From: Hormiphora californensis
Taxonomy: Eukaryota; Ctenophora; Tentaculata; Cydippida; Pleurobrachiidae
Assembly (NCBI GenBank): GCA_020137815.1
Contig: CM035350.1
Coordinates: 2,927,037 to 2,991,036, forward strand
Length of the DNA stretch: 64,000 nucleotides
Direction: 5' to 3'
Shown here in pieces: positions 11,983 to 26,754 of the stretch. A program made the translations under genes and the position numbers. Every line of letters begins with the position of its first letter. Positions within the stretch are counted from its first letter, which is position 1. A model generated the notes under the pieces. It was not told the DNA's origin, did not search any database, and saw nothing but the letters and a program-made list of their open reading frames with translations.

Positions 11983-13224
11983 CTCCTACTATCAGTAACT
12001 TGATGATTTGTTCAGCTACTTCTCTCAGTAGGGCCTCCTACTATCAGTAACTTGATGATTTGTTCAGCTACTTCTCTCAGTAGGGTCTCCTACTATCAGT
12101 AACTTGATGATTTGTTCAGCTACTTCTCTCAGTAGGGTCTCCTACTATCAGTAACTTGATGATTTGTTCAGCTACTTCTCTCAGTAGGGTCTCCTACTAT
12201 CAGTAACTTGATGATTTGTTCAGCTACTTCTCTCAGTAGGGTCTCCTATTATCAGTAACTTGATGATTTGTTCAGCTACTTCTCTCAGTAGGGTCTCCTA
12301 CTATCAGTAACTTGATGATTTGTTCAGCTACTTCTCTCAGTAGGGTCTCCTACTATCAGTAACTTGATGATTTGTTCAGCTACTTCTCTCACTAAGGTCT
12401 CGTACTATCAGTAACTTGATGATTTGTTCAGCTACTTCTCTCAGTAGGGTCTCCTACTATCAGTAACTTGATGATTTGTTCAGCTACTTCTCTCAGTAGG
12501 GTCTCCTACTATCAGTAACTTGATGATTTGTTCAGCTACTTCTCTCAGTAGGGTCTCCTACTATCAGTAACTTGATGATTTGTTCAGCTACTTCTCTCAG
12601 TAGGGTCTCCTACTATCAGTAACTTGATGATTTGTTCAGCTACTTCTCTCAGTAGGGTCTCCTACTATCAGTAACTTGATGATTTGTTCAGCTACTTCTC
12701 TCAGTAGGGTCTCCTACTATCAGTAACTTGATGATTTGTTCAGCTACTTCTCTCAGTAGGGTCTCCTACTATCAGTAACTTGATGATTTGTTCAGCTACT
12801 TCTCTCAGTAGGGTCTCCTACTATCAGTAACTTGATGATTTGTTCAGCTACTTCTCTCAGTAGGGTCTCCTACTATCAGTAACTTGATGATTTGTTCAGC
12901 TACTTCTCTCAGTAGGGTCTCCTACTATCAGTAACTTGATGATTTGTTCAGCTACTTCTCTCAGTAGGGTCTCCTACTATCAGTAACTTGATGATTTGTT
13001 CAGCTACTTCTCTCAGTAGGGTCTCCTACTATCAGTAACTTGATGATTTGTTCAGCTACTTCTCTCAGTAGGGTCTCCTACTATCAGTAACTTGATGATT
13101 TGTTCAGCTACTTCTCTCAGTAGAATCTCCTACTATCAGTAACTTGATGATTTGTTCAGCTACTTCTCTCAGTAGGGTCTCCTACTATCAGTAACTTGAT
13201 GATTTGTTCAGCTACTTCTCTCAG
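11983..13224. repeat. 52-bp satellite, about 24 copies
   Basis: The unit begins CTCCTACTATCAGTAACTTG and ends CTCTCAGTAGGGT. Copies are almost identical with rare substitutions (for example near 12033, 12248, 12392 and 13122). There are no unique spacers, so it is not a CRISPR-type array. The last copy runs directly into LINE endonuclease sequence at 13225. Confidence 0.97.
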
Positions 13225-13680
13225 AATATGCTTGATGTTTATATTGAATATTGGAGCACTCACAGCTCATACAGGCACCCTACCCACTCACAGGGTAACA
13301 CCCTAGATCTTTTATTTACTAACTGTCCTGAGATCGTCAGTGATCTAGCTGTGATGGAGAAGGACGCACTGTGTGTATCTGATCACCATGGTGGTTCCTT
13401 CTCTATCTCAGATACTATATGGGATAGAGACCCAGCAAGGGCAAAGGGCGAACCTATTTTGATTTTAATAAAGCCGATTGATGTTGCTCTAGCCCGTCTT
13501 GACTGGGATAATATTGTTGTGAGTAATGCTAACATTGCTTGAAAGAAGTTGTGTGGTAGCCTTTTCGAATGTGTTGAGAAGTACATCCCCATGAGACGTC
13601 TCAGGGGTTCCTTTGAACCCATGCAGCATCCTACACCAATTATACTCAACAATGTTGAGTCAACATATTGAGTTTCATCT
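13225..13680 (+). pseudogene. LINE endonuclease-domain fragment
   Basis: The open frame to 13542 reads like the end of an exonuclease-endonuclease-phosphatase domain of a LINE pol protein: GNTLDLLFTNCPEIVSDL, then a CVSDHHGG motif carrying the conserved SDH. Downstream, in another frame, residues resembling the linker to the RT (YIPMRRLRGSF, near 13583-13620) follow, so the frame is broken. Start and end of the element are missing, and the left boundary coincides with the 52-bp satellite. Confidence 0.75.
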
Positions 13681-15378
13681 CAAGGAACTCTTTCTGTACA
13701 ATGACATGCGGCTGTTTTCCTGCGTGAAGCCCTCAGACGCACGGCGTGTGATATGTATTTGATATCTAAGAAATGCAAAAAAATTCCGTGCAGTTTGAAA
13801 CTTCTTCCAATAAATTCCCCAAAATAAGGCTGCTGCAGCATGGTTCCTAAACATTCCTTTACCAGCTGCCCTGTTCAGCGAGAAGCTGGGGTCAGGCCAA
13901 GTGTACCGACTGTGACAGCAAAATTGTTTTACCAGAGTCCTTTTAGCAAAGATCTGGGCAGATCTCAGTGCTGCACACCACACACAATTCAAAAAGTAGC
14001 GCTGTAATTATCTGTTCAGACAGTGAAGTCGTTTGCCTATTAGCTATACTGCAGTCTAGACTCTGTCGAGTTTTTGATGCGGCAGATCAAGTGTCCGCAC
14101 GTCTCATAGAAAGTATTTAAATATTACTTTGTGCGTGATCGACATCTGTTTCAGAGAGCTTTACTTGGTGCTAGACGTCGGGAACGGATCGAAACTTGAA
14201 TGGCATTTATGAAGAAAGGCATGAGAGGCACCTGAGTGAAATAGTTCGATAGAAACGAGAGAGCTCTTTGCAGTTCGATCTTGTACAGCCGCCCTATCGT
14301 ATTAATTTTGAACAGCATATTTTTTCTAGAATGAAACCTAGGCCGCGCCCTAGCATAAGTCTACGCTTATAGGATCACAGTCAATCAAGCTATTTCTATC
14401 AATTTCACATTGGCTGACTCTAAGAGAGAACATAGTGTTCTATTCTCACATGCAGTTTACTCTTGGCCTTTACCATGGATCCATCCTCGAGATGGACGGT
14501 ATAATCAGAACCGAAACTCACTCCCTCAGAAGTTAGATGTGTCGACACTTGTCCTTGTTGCCCAGTATTTTCTACTTTATCGCATATTGTAATCGCCGGT
14601 TTCACTAAACAAATCGTTTTTTATCTTCTTAATACCCAATTCATCTTTCTCGTAAGAATCGTACTACAAAACTCCACAAACTGTCCACGACTTGCAATAT
14701 AATACACCGGCCCCAAAACCAAGATGAATGAGGTTGGAACTCGATATTAAGATCTGATATTATGTGGTGAAATAGTCTCATGTCGACGCAATATAAGAAA
14801 TCCAATTAATTAACCTCTGCTATGGGGCAGTTGTATCTCGCCGGTAAACAATGCTAGGTCTATTATATAGGTGTTATTATAGGCCACGCAGAGAAGAAAA
14901 GATTGGATATAATTTTAGTTTCACACGTCTTCTGGTACGTGTTCAGAACTCAATGTGGTACCTGCAGGGCTATTATTCTGTCTACCAGACAGTTTATATA
15001 TTGTATTAGATAAGTCAGTTGTTCAAGCAGTTGTTGTGACAACCTATACCGATCCTCAAAATACTCCCAACGAGTATTTCAAAAGAATCCAAGGTGTCCA
15101 ACGAAACATATATCGTTTCATTCTCATATCACGAGAAGAAACACATTGGACTTCGTAGAGGTTTCAAGCAACGTGTACATTAGTGTGATGCTTTTCATAT
15201 ATCGTATTTCTACTATAGAAAACGTACTACGAAGTACTAACATATCACACGAGGTACCAATTTTTGTGTGATATTCCTGGCATATGGTGTTCTCATTAGT
15301 TTGTAGATAGCATGTTAAAAAGCATGCACATATTGTACTGACCGTGTAGTTTTGAAGACCATGCCATGGCGTCCCGTT
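13681..15378. other. Intergenic, no gene seen
   Basis: Only short open frames (60-119 codons) on either strand, none with a recognisable domain, motif or convincing splice context. Confidence 0.4.
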
Positions 15379-17759
15379 TAAGGGTACGCTAACCAAATTT
15401 TTTTTTCGAGTGCAGGGAAATCTCTCACCGCAGGGTTGTAGGCCATGCCAAGGAGACCTCAAATATGTAATTTTAGCCCTCAAGTCGAATTCATATTTTT
15501 GCTACAGCCGTTTTAAAATCGTCTTGAAAATTTCCGAAAAGACGTTTTTGACACCCTAAAAATACATTTTCAGGGCTAGAAGCTTAAAATTATGGGGATT
15601 TGAAGGGGATAGGAAGGTTTATCGACACAAAAATTTTTATTAAAATCGGTGATGATTTTCGGTCGTGAGATTGATTTACTTTTTTCCCTCTTAAGGGCCC
15701 TATTTAGCAAAGTTCCGAAAGTTTGTGAAGGCTGTAAATTGGTGAAAAGTTGCGTCTAACGATTATCTAAGTGGCCACAAATTTTTGGCGTGTCCTTATT
15801 TGAGACAAGTTGTACAGAGCTTTTTTAGTGAAAGCCGTTTTTTTAGAAATAAAGAAATAGCCTGTATCTCAAAAACGACTGATTTTAGAGACCTGAGACC
15901 AAGCTTAAACGATTCAGAAGGTCCGATTTTGGGGGGGTCTTCTGAGAGACATTTTTCTCCTACTTCAACGGTTTTTGCTGTAATTGCGAAAAAGGATTTA
16001 GCAAGAAGGTGGAAAAGCAGCACAAAGCAGGCTGTCGGAACTCCTCTTTTGCCTCTTTTGCCTCTTCAAAGGATTTGTTTTTCGCAATTACAGCGAAAAC
16101 CGTTGAAGTAGGAGAAAAATGTCTCTCAGAAGACCCCCCAAAATCGGACCTTCTGAATCGTTTAAGCTTGGTCTCAGATCTCTAAAATCAGTCGTTTTTG
16201 AGATACAGGCTATTTCATTATCCATATAATAATTTCCAAAATGTTAGTCCGATAATTGTTTTCTCCCTACTCCTCCTACAGTTTTTGAGCTAGACCCCTG
16301 AAAATTTGTACACTGGTACTTTGGACCAAGGCGGGTGTAAGTACGGGCTCAGATTTTTGATCCGATCTTTACAACAGTGACGTCACGGGGTGACGTCATT
16401 GCGACAAAAAGACTTACATTTTTCAAACGCTTCTAAGACCCTAAAAACGGCTCTAAATCAAAAAACTAACGCAATAGTGGGGAAAGAGAATCGTTTGAAC
16501 TTCATTTTACTTGATAGCGATTTCCCGTAACTCATTGTTTAAGGGTCGTAAATCGCGTCGGGAAAGTTAAAAATGCCAAAAATACGATATTTTTCACCGT
16601 AGCCACCCAAAATCTTATCCAATCGATATGAAACTTGGTCGTTATGTGAATTTTAATGTCCTTTGGCCAGGGGTTCCCGGAAAACGGATTGGCAAGATGA
16701 GAACTGACCGGAGTTCATATACTTCACGAATTTGGAATTTTTCGTAGACTTTTTTTTTGGCGACATAGGGATCCCTAAAAAAGTTCAGTATTTACACAGA
16801 GTTTACACAGTCTTTACTCAGTCGTTACACCCAGAGCGGCGCGTGCTGCGCACAGTGGCTTTTTCCAAGAAAATATTGGATTGTGTGCTGCACAATTGAC
16901 AAAATTGAGCGCTGTGGCGAAAAAAGTTTCTGAAAACGCTGCAAATCGAGTGCGAAAGACGCAGTCGTTACACCCAGAGCGGCGCGGGCGCTCTGGGTGT
17001 AACGACTGAGTAAAGACTGTGTAAACTCTGTGTAAATACTGAACTTTTTTAGGGATCCCTATAAAACGCGAGGAAATTTTCAATGAATTTTAAAATTTTA
17101 CACTGCGCGCGTAATTTTAGGTTCCGCGCGCGGCGTAAAAAAGCAGCGCTTTTTAGGAAAATTCGCGCGTTACAGTAAATGATTTACCCGCCTCGCCAAA
17201 ATTAAAAATTAAACACAAATGTCACCGGTTATATGAGGATAACTTACCATTTACCAGGTCACGGGTTCCCAGCAAACGGGTACTCTAGTTTCTAAAAAAA
17301 CGGCTTTCACAAAAAAAGCTCTGTACAACTTGTCTCAAATAAGGACACGCCAAAAATTTGTGGCCACTTAGATAATCGTTAGACGCAACTTTTTACCAAT
17401 TTACAGCCTTCACAAACTTTCGGAACTTTGCTAAATAGGGCCTTTAAGAGGGAAAAAAGTAAATCAATCTCACGACCGAAAATCATCACCGATTTTAATA
17501 AAAAATTTTGTGTCGATAAACCTTCCTATCCCCTTCAAATCCCCATAATTTTAAGCTTCTAGCCCTGAAAATGTATTTTTAGGGTGTCAAAAACGTCTTT
17601 TCGGAAATTTTCAAGACGATTTTAAAACGGCTGTAGCAAAAATATGAATTCGACTTGAGGGCTAAAATTGCATATTTGAGGTCTCCTTGGCATGGCCTAC
17701 AACCCTGCGGTGAGAGATTTCCCTGCACTCGAAAAAAATTTTTGGTTAGCGTACCCTTA
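15379..17759. mobile_element. 2.4-kb foldback element with ~470-bp inverted arms
   Basis: The left arm (15379-15848, starting AAGGGTACGCTAACC) is matched almost base for base by its reverse complement at 17290-17759, ending GGTTAGCGTACCCTT. TA lies at both outer edges, fitting a TA-type target duplication. A further hairpin sits inside (about 15849-15995 against 16070-16215). Between about 16220 and 17280 is inserted DNA that the decayed copy at 6885-8260 lacks. No transposase is seen. Confidence 0.7.
16766..17062. mobile_element. MITE with TAGGGATCCCTA ends, nested in the foldback element
   Basis: Terminal inverted repeats of about 80 bp start TAGGGATCCCTAAAAAAGTT and contain TTTACACAGAGTTTACACAG. 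The interior has another small hairpin around CGTTACACCCAGAGC. The ends match the element at 35072-35296, so this is a family with at least two copies here. Confidence 0.7.
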
Positions 17760-17845
17760 ATGAGTTTTTATATTTTCTTGAAGGACATTTTAACTCAATA
17801 TATGCTCATGACTCATGGGTTGGGTTTTAATTGGTCTGGGTGACT

Positions 17846-17935
17846 TTTTGCCTTTGAAAGAGTCTTAACTCTTAGTTTTGCCTTTGAAAGAGTCTTAACT
17901 CTTAGTTTTGCCTTTGAAAGAGTATTTGGCAGCTA
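17846..17935. repeat. 30-bp tandem repeat, about three copies
   Basis: The unit TTTTGCCTTTGAAAGAGTCT plus ten further bases is repeated twice exactly, with a third partial copy. Confidence 0.85.
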
Positions 17936-18279
17936 TGCAAGAGGCTTCGTCTTTGGAGTAAGTAACGTTTTGGCTTTGTGAGGGTACAAATGATTCTTTG
18001 CACTTTATTTGAATAGTGGTTTTTCTTACAGATCGAATTTCTATAGTAAAATGCATGTTACGTAATTTATGCAAAATATATGCTATTCATGAAAGTTAAA
18101 CCGTTTTGTTACCTTTCGCTAAATCCTTTTTCCGTCCACTCGACTTTTCTTCGTCCTGAGGGGGAGGAGGGGGTTACTAAACCAGTCATACCATTGTCAT
18201 ACCATCACACAGTGTCAACATTACTTAAAATAGACCAACGCATTACAGCAGATCACCCAAATTTTAAAATAGCAAGCTG

Positions 18280-18355
18280 GTTATTTGGTAATGAAATAAC
18301 CCCTCAACGCGAGCGCCATACATACGGCGTAATAGGGGTTATTTCATAACCAACC
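18280..18355. mobile_element. Short inverted-repeat element (MITE-like)
   Basis: GGTTATTTGGTAATGAAATA at the left is matched by an inverted TATTTCATAACCAACC end, with AACCCCT / AGGGGTT inside. Related to the short elements near 6096, 32100 and 43424. Confidence 0.5.
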
Positions 18356-20640
18356 TGGTTTTATACAGCTTGATCTATATATTTGTCAAAGATGTGTGAT
18401 TTGGCTGGTGACGTATCCCCTGTTTAAACTTGAAAGGAAACATACGTCACGTTTCATCTCTTATTATATTGAGATATTATGCTGAGAAGATGGCCTGCAG
18501 TGAGATGGAGGGAGAGATTAATCAGGAAATCATATAATGCGTGAAAGTGGACACAGTTCTGGTGTTATGTCCACACAGTTCCACATGTTGTAGAGAGTCA
18601 CATATGCTGTCTAGGCCACGAGAGAGAGTCTGAATAAGATCCTTTTTTATCACTTACTATCTCCCTCACTTCCTCCACTCACTCTCTCACTTCCCTCACT
18701 ATCTCCCTCACTATCTCCCTCACTTCGCTCACTATCTCCCTCACTATCTCCCTCACTATGATTCCTCCCAGTAACACCTCCAGTCGCTATCATTGACCAT
18801 GCTTTGTCTAAGCCCCCTCTATTGTTTACCAATTACCCCCATCTGCTCTCATCACGCCACAAAGAGAGCAACTCACTATCTATCATCGCTGGAAAACCCG
18901 CTAAGGTGGTGATGTGATAACGAGAGTTAACGCCTGTCACGTGACTGTCACGTGATACTCACCATATAACTACCCCACCACAGCTGATGCTGCTGAACCC
19001 GCGATAATATACCACTTCTGTTAATGAGCGTCAGAAATAAGGGAACTATTTAGTTTATCTCTTAGCTTCCTTCCTATAGCCCTTCTGGAACAGTAGTTTG
19101 ATGCATTGAATTTGGATGAATATGAGACTTCAGTAATATCATTTTGCATTTTTTCCCCGCCCGGGTGAAGGCTGAAGGCCTTCACCCGGATGCCTTTTGC
19201 AAAAAGGCATAGGGGTTTAGAAATCTAAACGGATATAGTGACTATGTGTAGCAAGTCAGCTCTCTTGTCCCGTTTCAGGTTGCGAGGGGCAACATATAGC
19301 AACTAGAGCCGCGCACACAACAACAACCTGCTCCTTCATAAACCACTTCTATGACATGTTTTCAGGAATTGTGTGCCGCACAATTCCGCAATGTGGCGCG
19401 CAATTTAGTGCTACTAAAACATAAGGATTTGTTCTATACTGTTTGCTTGATTTATAAATGATCCGAAATGCCTGTCCCGCCTTCGTGTTAGAAATGAAAG
19501 GTTGGCGGGGAAACATAGCATTATGAAACATAATGCATTTATTCTTGTTAATACTTACCCGCCCGACATACTTGGTTTAAATTGAAATATTCAGATATTT
19601 GTAGTTTATAGGGTGGCCGAAGTCGAGTAGGGTAGGGGTAATGAAGATTGATAGGGTAGGGGAATGAAGATTGATGAAACTGTTTGTATTGTGCGACTCA
19701 ATGCGTTGTTCGGTCTCGCCAAGGTTACTATTAATTATACCCTCCAGCCGCCACGACAGTTTGTTCTGATTAGAATCAGCAACCTCATATAAATAGAAGT
19801 GGAATGAGTTAGACACATATAATATGAAGGGGATGAGTTATTGAGCACCAGTTAGTGGACAGCGATCTGTCAGACATGCTGACACATTGTCTCAAGAGGC
19901 CGGGGGGGGGGGGCAGCCAGGGGGTAATATCTATCTAAACCACACCTGGTGACACTAACCATATTACACAATCCTTTCTTTTGTTATCTCCCTGCGTATT
20001 CTAATAGTTACCCACCGCCCCCACACACATGACTTGCCTTGTTCGACCCTCCCTCCCCGCGCCCCGGTTTGAACAAAACAACACATGACGTGCAGATATG
20101 GGGGGCACTTAGAGCTGCCGCCATACTTTAGTGGCAGCCCTCCCATTAACGAGTTTAACATGTTGTAATTGATTTGATGGAACAACACATCTATGTGTTT
20201 GTGTGTGTTTTTTGTTACAGCTCCCAGCTGTGCAGTCTCTCTAACAGCTCCCTTCAGGCCTTACTTTAGCATGTTTAGATGAAGTCAATCAAATCGATAT
20301 AGATATAACTTGGTGGCCCAAACTTGCTAATGCTCATTCTAATCTCTCAGAAAATTAATGGAGCGATGTGGTTCATAGGTGCGATATAGATCACATCCAG
20401 TGCTAATTAATTAATATTAGGCTGTCCAAGAAATAATGTCGCGGGCCGATTTCTCTATTGGAGAATCTCCAATATGGCCCAACGATTTCAATAAAAACCT
20501 TTTCTAGCTTGTTAATTTAACTCTTGACTTCATAAAACGATGGTCTATTTTGAAAAATTTGGTATTTGAGGCACCTAACACGCAATGTATATTATATCCA
20601 ACGATTTGATTCAACCAGTCATTAATATTATCTAGAGATC
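18356..20640. other. Intergenic, low-complexity patches and one hairpin
   Basis: No gene seen. 18650-18765 is a C/T-rich imperfect repeat of CTCACTATCTCC. Around 19160-19192 there is a short perfect hairpin (GGGTGAAGGC / GCCTTCACCC). A run of G lies near 19902. A C-rich piece near 20036-20080 ending TTTGAACAAAACAA recurs near 45990-46030, a dispersed repeat. Confidence 0.45.
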
Positions 20641-23985
<3,345 letters not shown>

Positions 23986-24308
23986 TGCAGCAGAGGATGC
24001 TGCTGGAGAACAGGGTGATTCAGAGGGTCAGGACAGACACGGAACACTCCTCCCTGGAGAGTTGCTGTGAGCAGGAGTATACCAGGGTTAGGAACAGTCC
24101 TAATAACGGTCAAGTGAAGGAAGCAGTTGGGGAGATGCAGCAGCAGGAGGTGGAGAAGAAGGAAGAAGTTGTTGAACATATTGGATGTAGGAGAAGAGAG
24201 AGTGAAGGTAGATCTTGTCTCCAGTCTCCGGAGCTGGGGACTAAACATTTTGTTGTAATAAACAGTGCTAACCCTACTACTGCAGCTGCTGCTAGTGGGT
24301 CAAAGTAG
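23986..24308 (+). other. Open frame overlapping the GPCR stop; 3' UTR or shifted tail
   Basis: A 108-codon frame begins at 23982 within the TGATG stop/start overlap. The product is Gln/Glu-rich without a known domain. Given the single-base insertions seen in other genes of this window, a shifted receptor tail is possible, but plain 3' UTR is as likely. Confidence 0.3.
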
Positions 24309-25181
24309 AATACATATATTATGCAGAGCGTATTATAGAATTATAGTAGCTAAATGTTTTAGTCGTGAATTTTCCTGACATTCAGAGTTGTAGTTAATGG
24401 TAACATATATAACTTTCCCTTTTCCTGTCACCCAGAATTTAATATTTGCTTTCTTCCCTCATGGCGTACCTGCTGTATATGCAAAGACCGAGAAGGGGAG
24501 ATAAAGAATAAGAAGAGATAAAGAGGGAGTGATTTAAGAGCAAGAAAAAGAAGGGAATGGAGAGAAAATATAAATCAGAAAGACACAAAGGAATGAGCAA
24601 GAAATTAAATAATGATGCACAGAGAAAAATATTATAGAGAAAAAGACAATATTATGTATGCAGAGTAAAATTTAATCATTTTTTCTTGATTTTCAGCAAT
24701 AATTTCAGATCGTTTAAGAGTGGGGGACTTAGCTTTTATAATTAGTGATACGATTGTGAACAAAACGATGAAACATGTAAATGAGCAGTTGAATTATTCC
24801 AAATAAGGTCAAATGACCTCACCATTTTGTTACTGAATCCCCTCTCTATGTTTGTCTTCCCTTTCTCTCTCTGTCCCCCTTTATTTTCTCTCCCTTCCTC
24901 TGTTAACAAAAAAGCGTTTGAACGCCATCGAAATTGTCCCGAGATTCGAGAACCCGAATTATACACAGACATTATTTGCTGTGGGTGTGGAGCTGGAGTG
25001 TGGTAGCGTTTTAACACTATAAAGGAGTAATAAACCCCTCATCCACCATTCACCATAAAAACCTACTTCTTAAAATCTTAAAATATGTACTACTTTGTAT
25101 TCATATCGTTGAATTGTTCATGCAGAGCACGGACACAGTTTCATGCGACTAAACTATATCGGGTGAAGACTGAAGACCTAC
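24309..25181. other. Intergenic, no gene seen
   Basis: Purine-rich on the plus strand around 24480-24660. No ARID domain or other continuation of the neighbouring minus-strand gene could be found here. Confidence 0.4.
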
Positions 25182-26169
25182 TTTTATTTCTGACAGTGTT
25201 TCCGTGGCAGTCGTTATTGATGATGGTTTGCTATCACCTGAAAAACATGTCGGTAATTAATTAAAACACTAAAGGAATAAAAGAACCCCTCCAAAATTAT
25301 TCCTTTTCTACTAAACCCCAACTTCAGATCATTACCATATTGGTATGTTCTCCTCCACAACTTGGCGAGTACCCGATCTGTAACAGTGGTTCTGCAAAAC
25401 AGTACCCTATAACAGGGCGACATTCCCCCAATCGCCTCAAATAGTGGGTGGGAGGTGTACGAGTTAATCCTGCTTCCCAGACGCTTCCGGACTGCTCGAG
25501 CTCGACAATACCGGTTAAAACTGACAATCTTCAACGTAGGTAGGTCTACAAGGGAGAGAGAGAGAATTAACTTTTGTGTACTGTTTTGTGTACTGTTTTG
25601 GGCCAAAACTTTTGGCACCATGTGATTTGAATTTGTGCAAATATAAATATTCATGACGGTCTGGTAGGTGTTAGCACATCATCGAGTACCTGCCGCTTCC
25701 TGTTCTGTTGCAATAATGTGAGTAAGGAACTCCCAACAAGACATGATCACCTCATCCTTCAAACATACCAACTCATCCTGACAGAGAGAGAGGATGGACA
25801 TGTTAGAATACCCCACTAACAGTTAGAATATTCGATAAATCACACACACTGACGATGAGACATGATGATGATGGGTAGTTCACCTGTCCGTAAGACTGAT
25901 CCCGGCCCTTTTCTGTGTTCTCTGGATAGTAGTAGACTCTACAACTGAGAAACTTGACTCCGTTCGCTTCCCAAAACAACAGAATCTCAAAGAAGCTCAT
26001 GCGCTCTCCGTCAGCTTTGTTCCTAATGTACAAACAGTCCCCCATGGTAAATGATCGGCTGAGAAAAGAACACCGCACAGCTCGGTAAAAAGCCTGGTTT
26101 TCATTCTGACCAAAGGCCTTCCCAATCCAAGCCAGACCCACATCACTAATTGAGTCTCTTTTGTTGAAC
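25182..26169 (-). CDS. ARID5-like N-terminal BAH-type module (partial gene)
   Basis: Minus-strand exons 26169-25884, 25777-25690, 25545-25336 and possibly 25237-25182 join in phase with GT-AG signals. The product resembles the N-terminus of vertebrate ARID5A/B. The first exon reads VGLAWIGKAF, then SFTMGDCLYIRNK, then a Leu-Trp-Glu segment and YYYPENTEKGRDQSYGQ, the degenerate BAH-like fold. Exon 2 continues DELVCLKDEVIM. Exon 3 has SFNRYCRARAVRKRL, an AIGG turn and RVLFCRTT, matching the conserved YCR-R-KRL and LGG-LYCRDT blocks. In the family this region precedes a DNA-binding ARID domain and acts in nuclear chromatin regulation. No ARID-coding exon and no start exon were found nearby, so the gene is incomplete as seen, either with distant exons or as a BAH-only form. 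Family assignment comes from remembered motifs, not a search. Confidence 0.65.
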
Positions 26170-26713
26170 CTGAAGTTAATGAGCTGTTGTTAGGGCAGAT
26201 CTGCTGTTGATTAATGCATCAAGTTTTACAGAGCACAACCAGCAATACATGGTGGCACGTGGCGTCAAACTTGAGATGGTGAAAATAATATGTGTGTGAG
26301 TACAATTCACTGACAACCAACAATAATTCTATTGTCAATTATTGACAATAGAATATAAAACAGACTAGAAAACAGAATTGACCTTTGACAGCAGACTAAA
26401 AAACAGACTAGAAAAAAGACTTGCCAAGGACACAAACAAACAAACACACGCACACATACACACACCACATGTTTGGTATAATACCTATTCTGTTGCTGCC
26501 CATTGCACCCACCACTTCTATAACCATCTCCAGCTGCAGCGGTGCCATTGGGTAAATGACTCTTATAGATGTGCCTGACTATCTAAATAATGTGAGGGCT
26601 TTTGTTACAAAAATAGCTCACAGTACACTTACTGAGACAGAGAGGGAGAGAGAGGGAGAGGGAGAGAGAGCGGGGGAGAGAGAGAGAGAGAGAGAGAGAG
26701 AGTGAGTGAGAGA

Positions 26714-26754
<41 letters not shown>

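Noticed and set aside
11983-13224. CRISPR-like array
   Set aside because: Units are contiguous with no unique spacers, and the window is eukaryotic.
14410-14605. Overlapping 60-codon ORFs on both strands
   Set aside because: No recognisable motif, no splice context, and length is within chance expectation.
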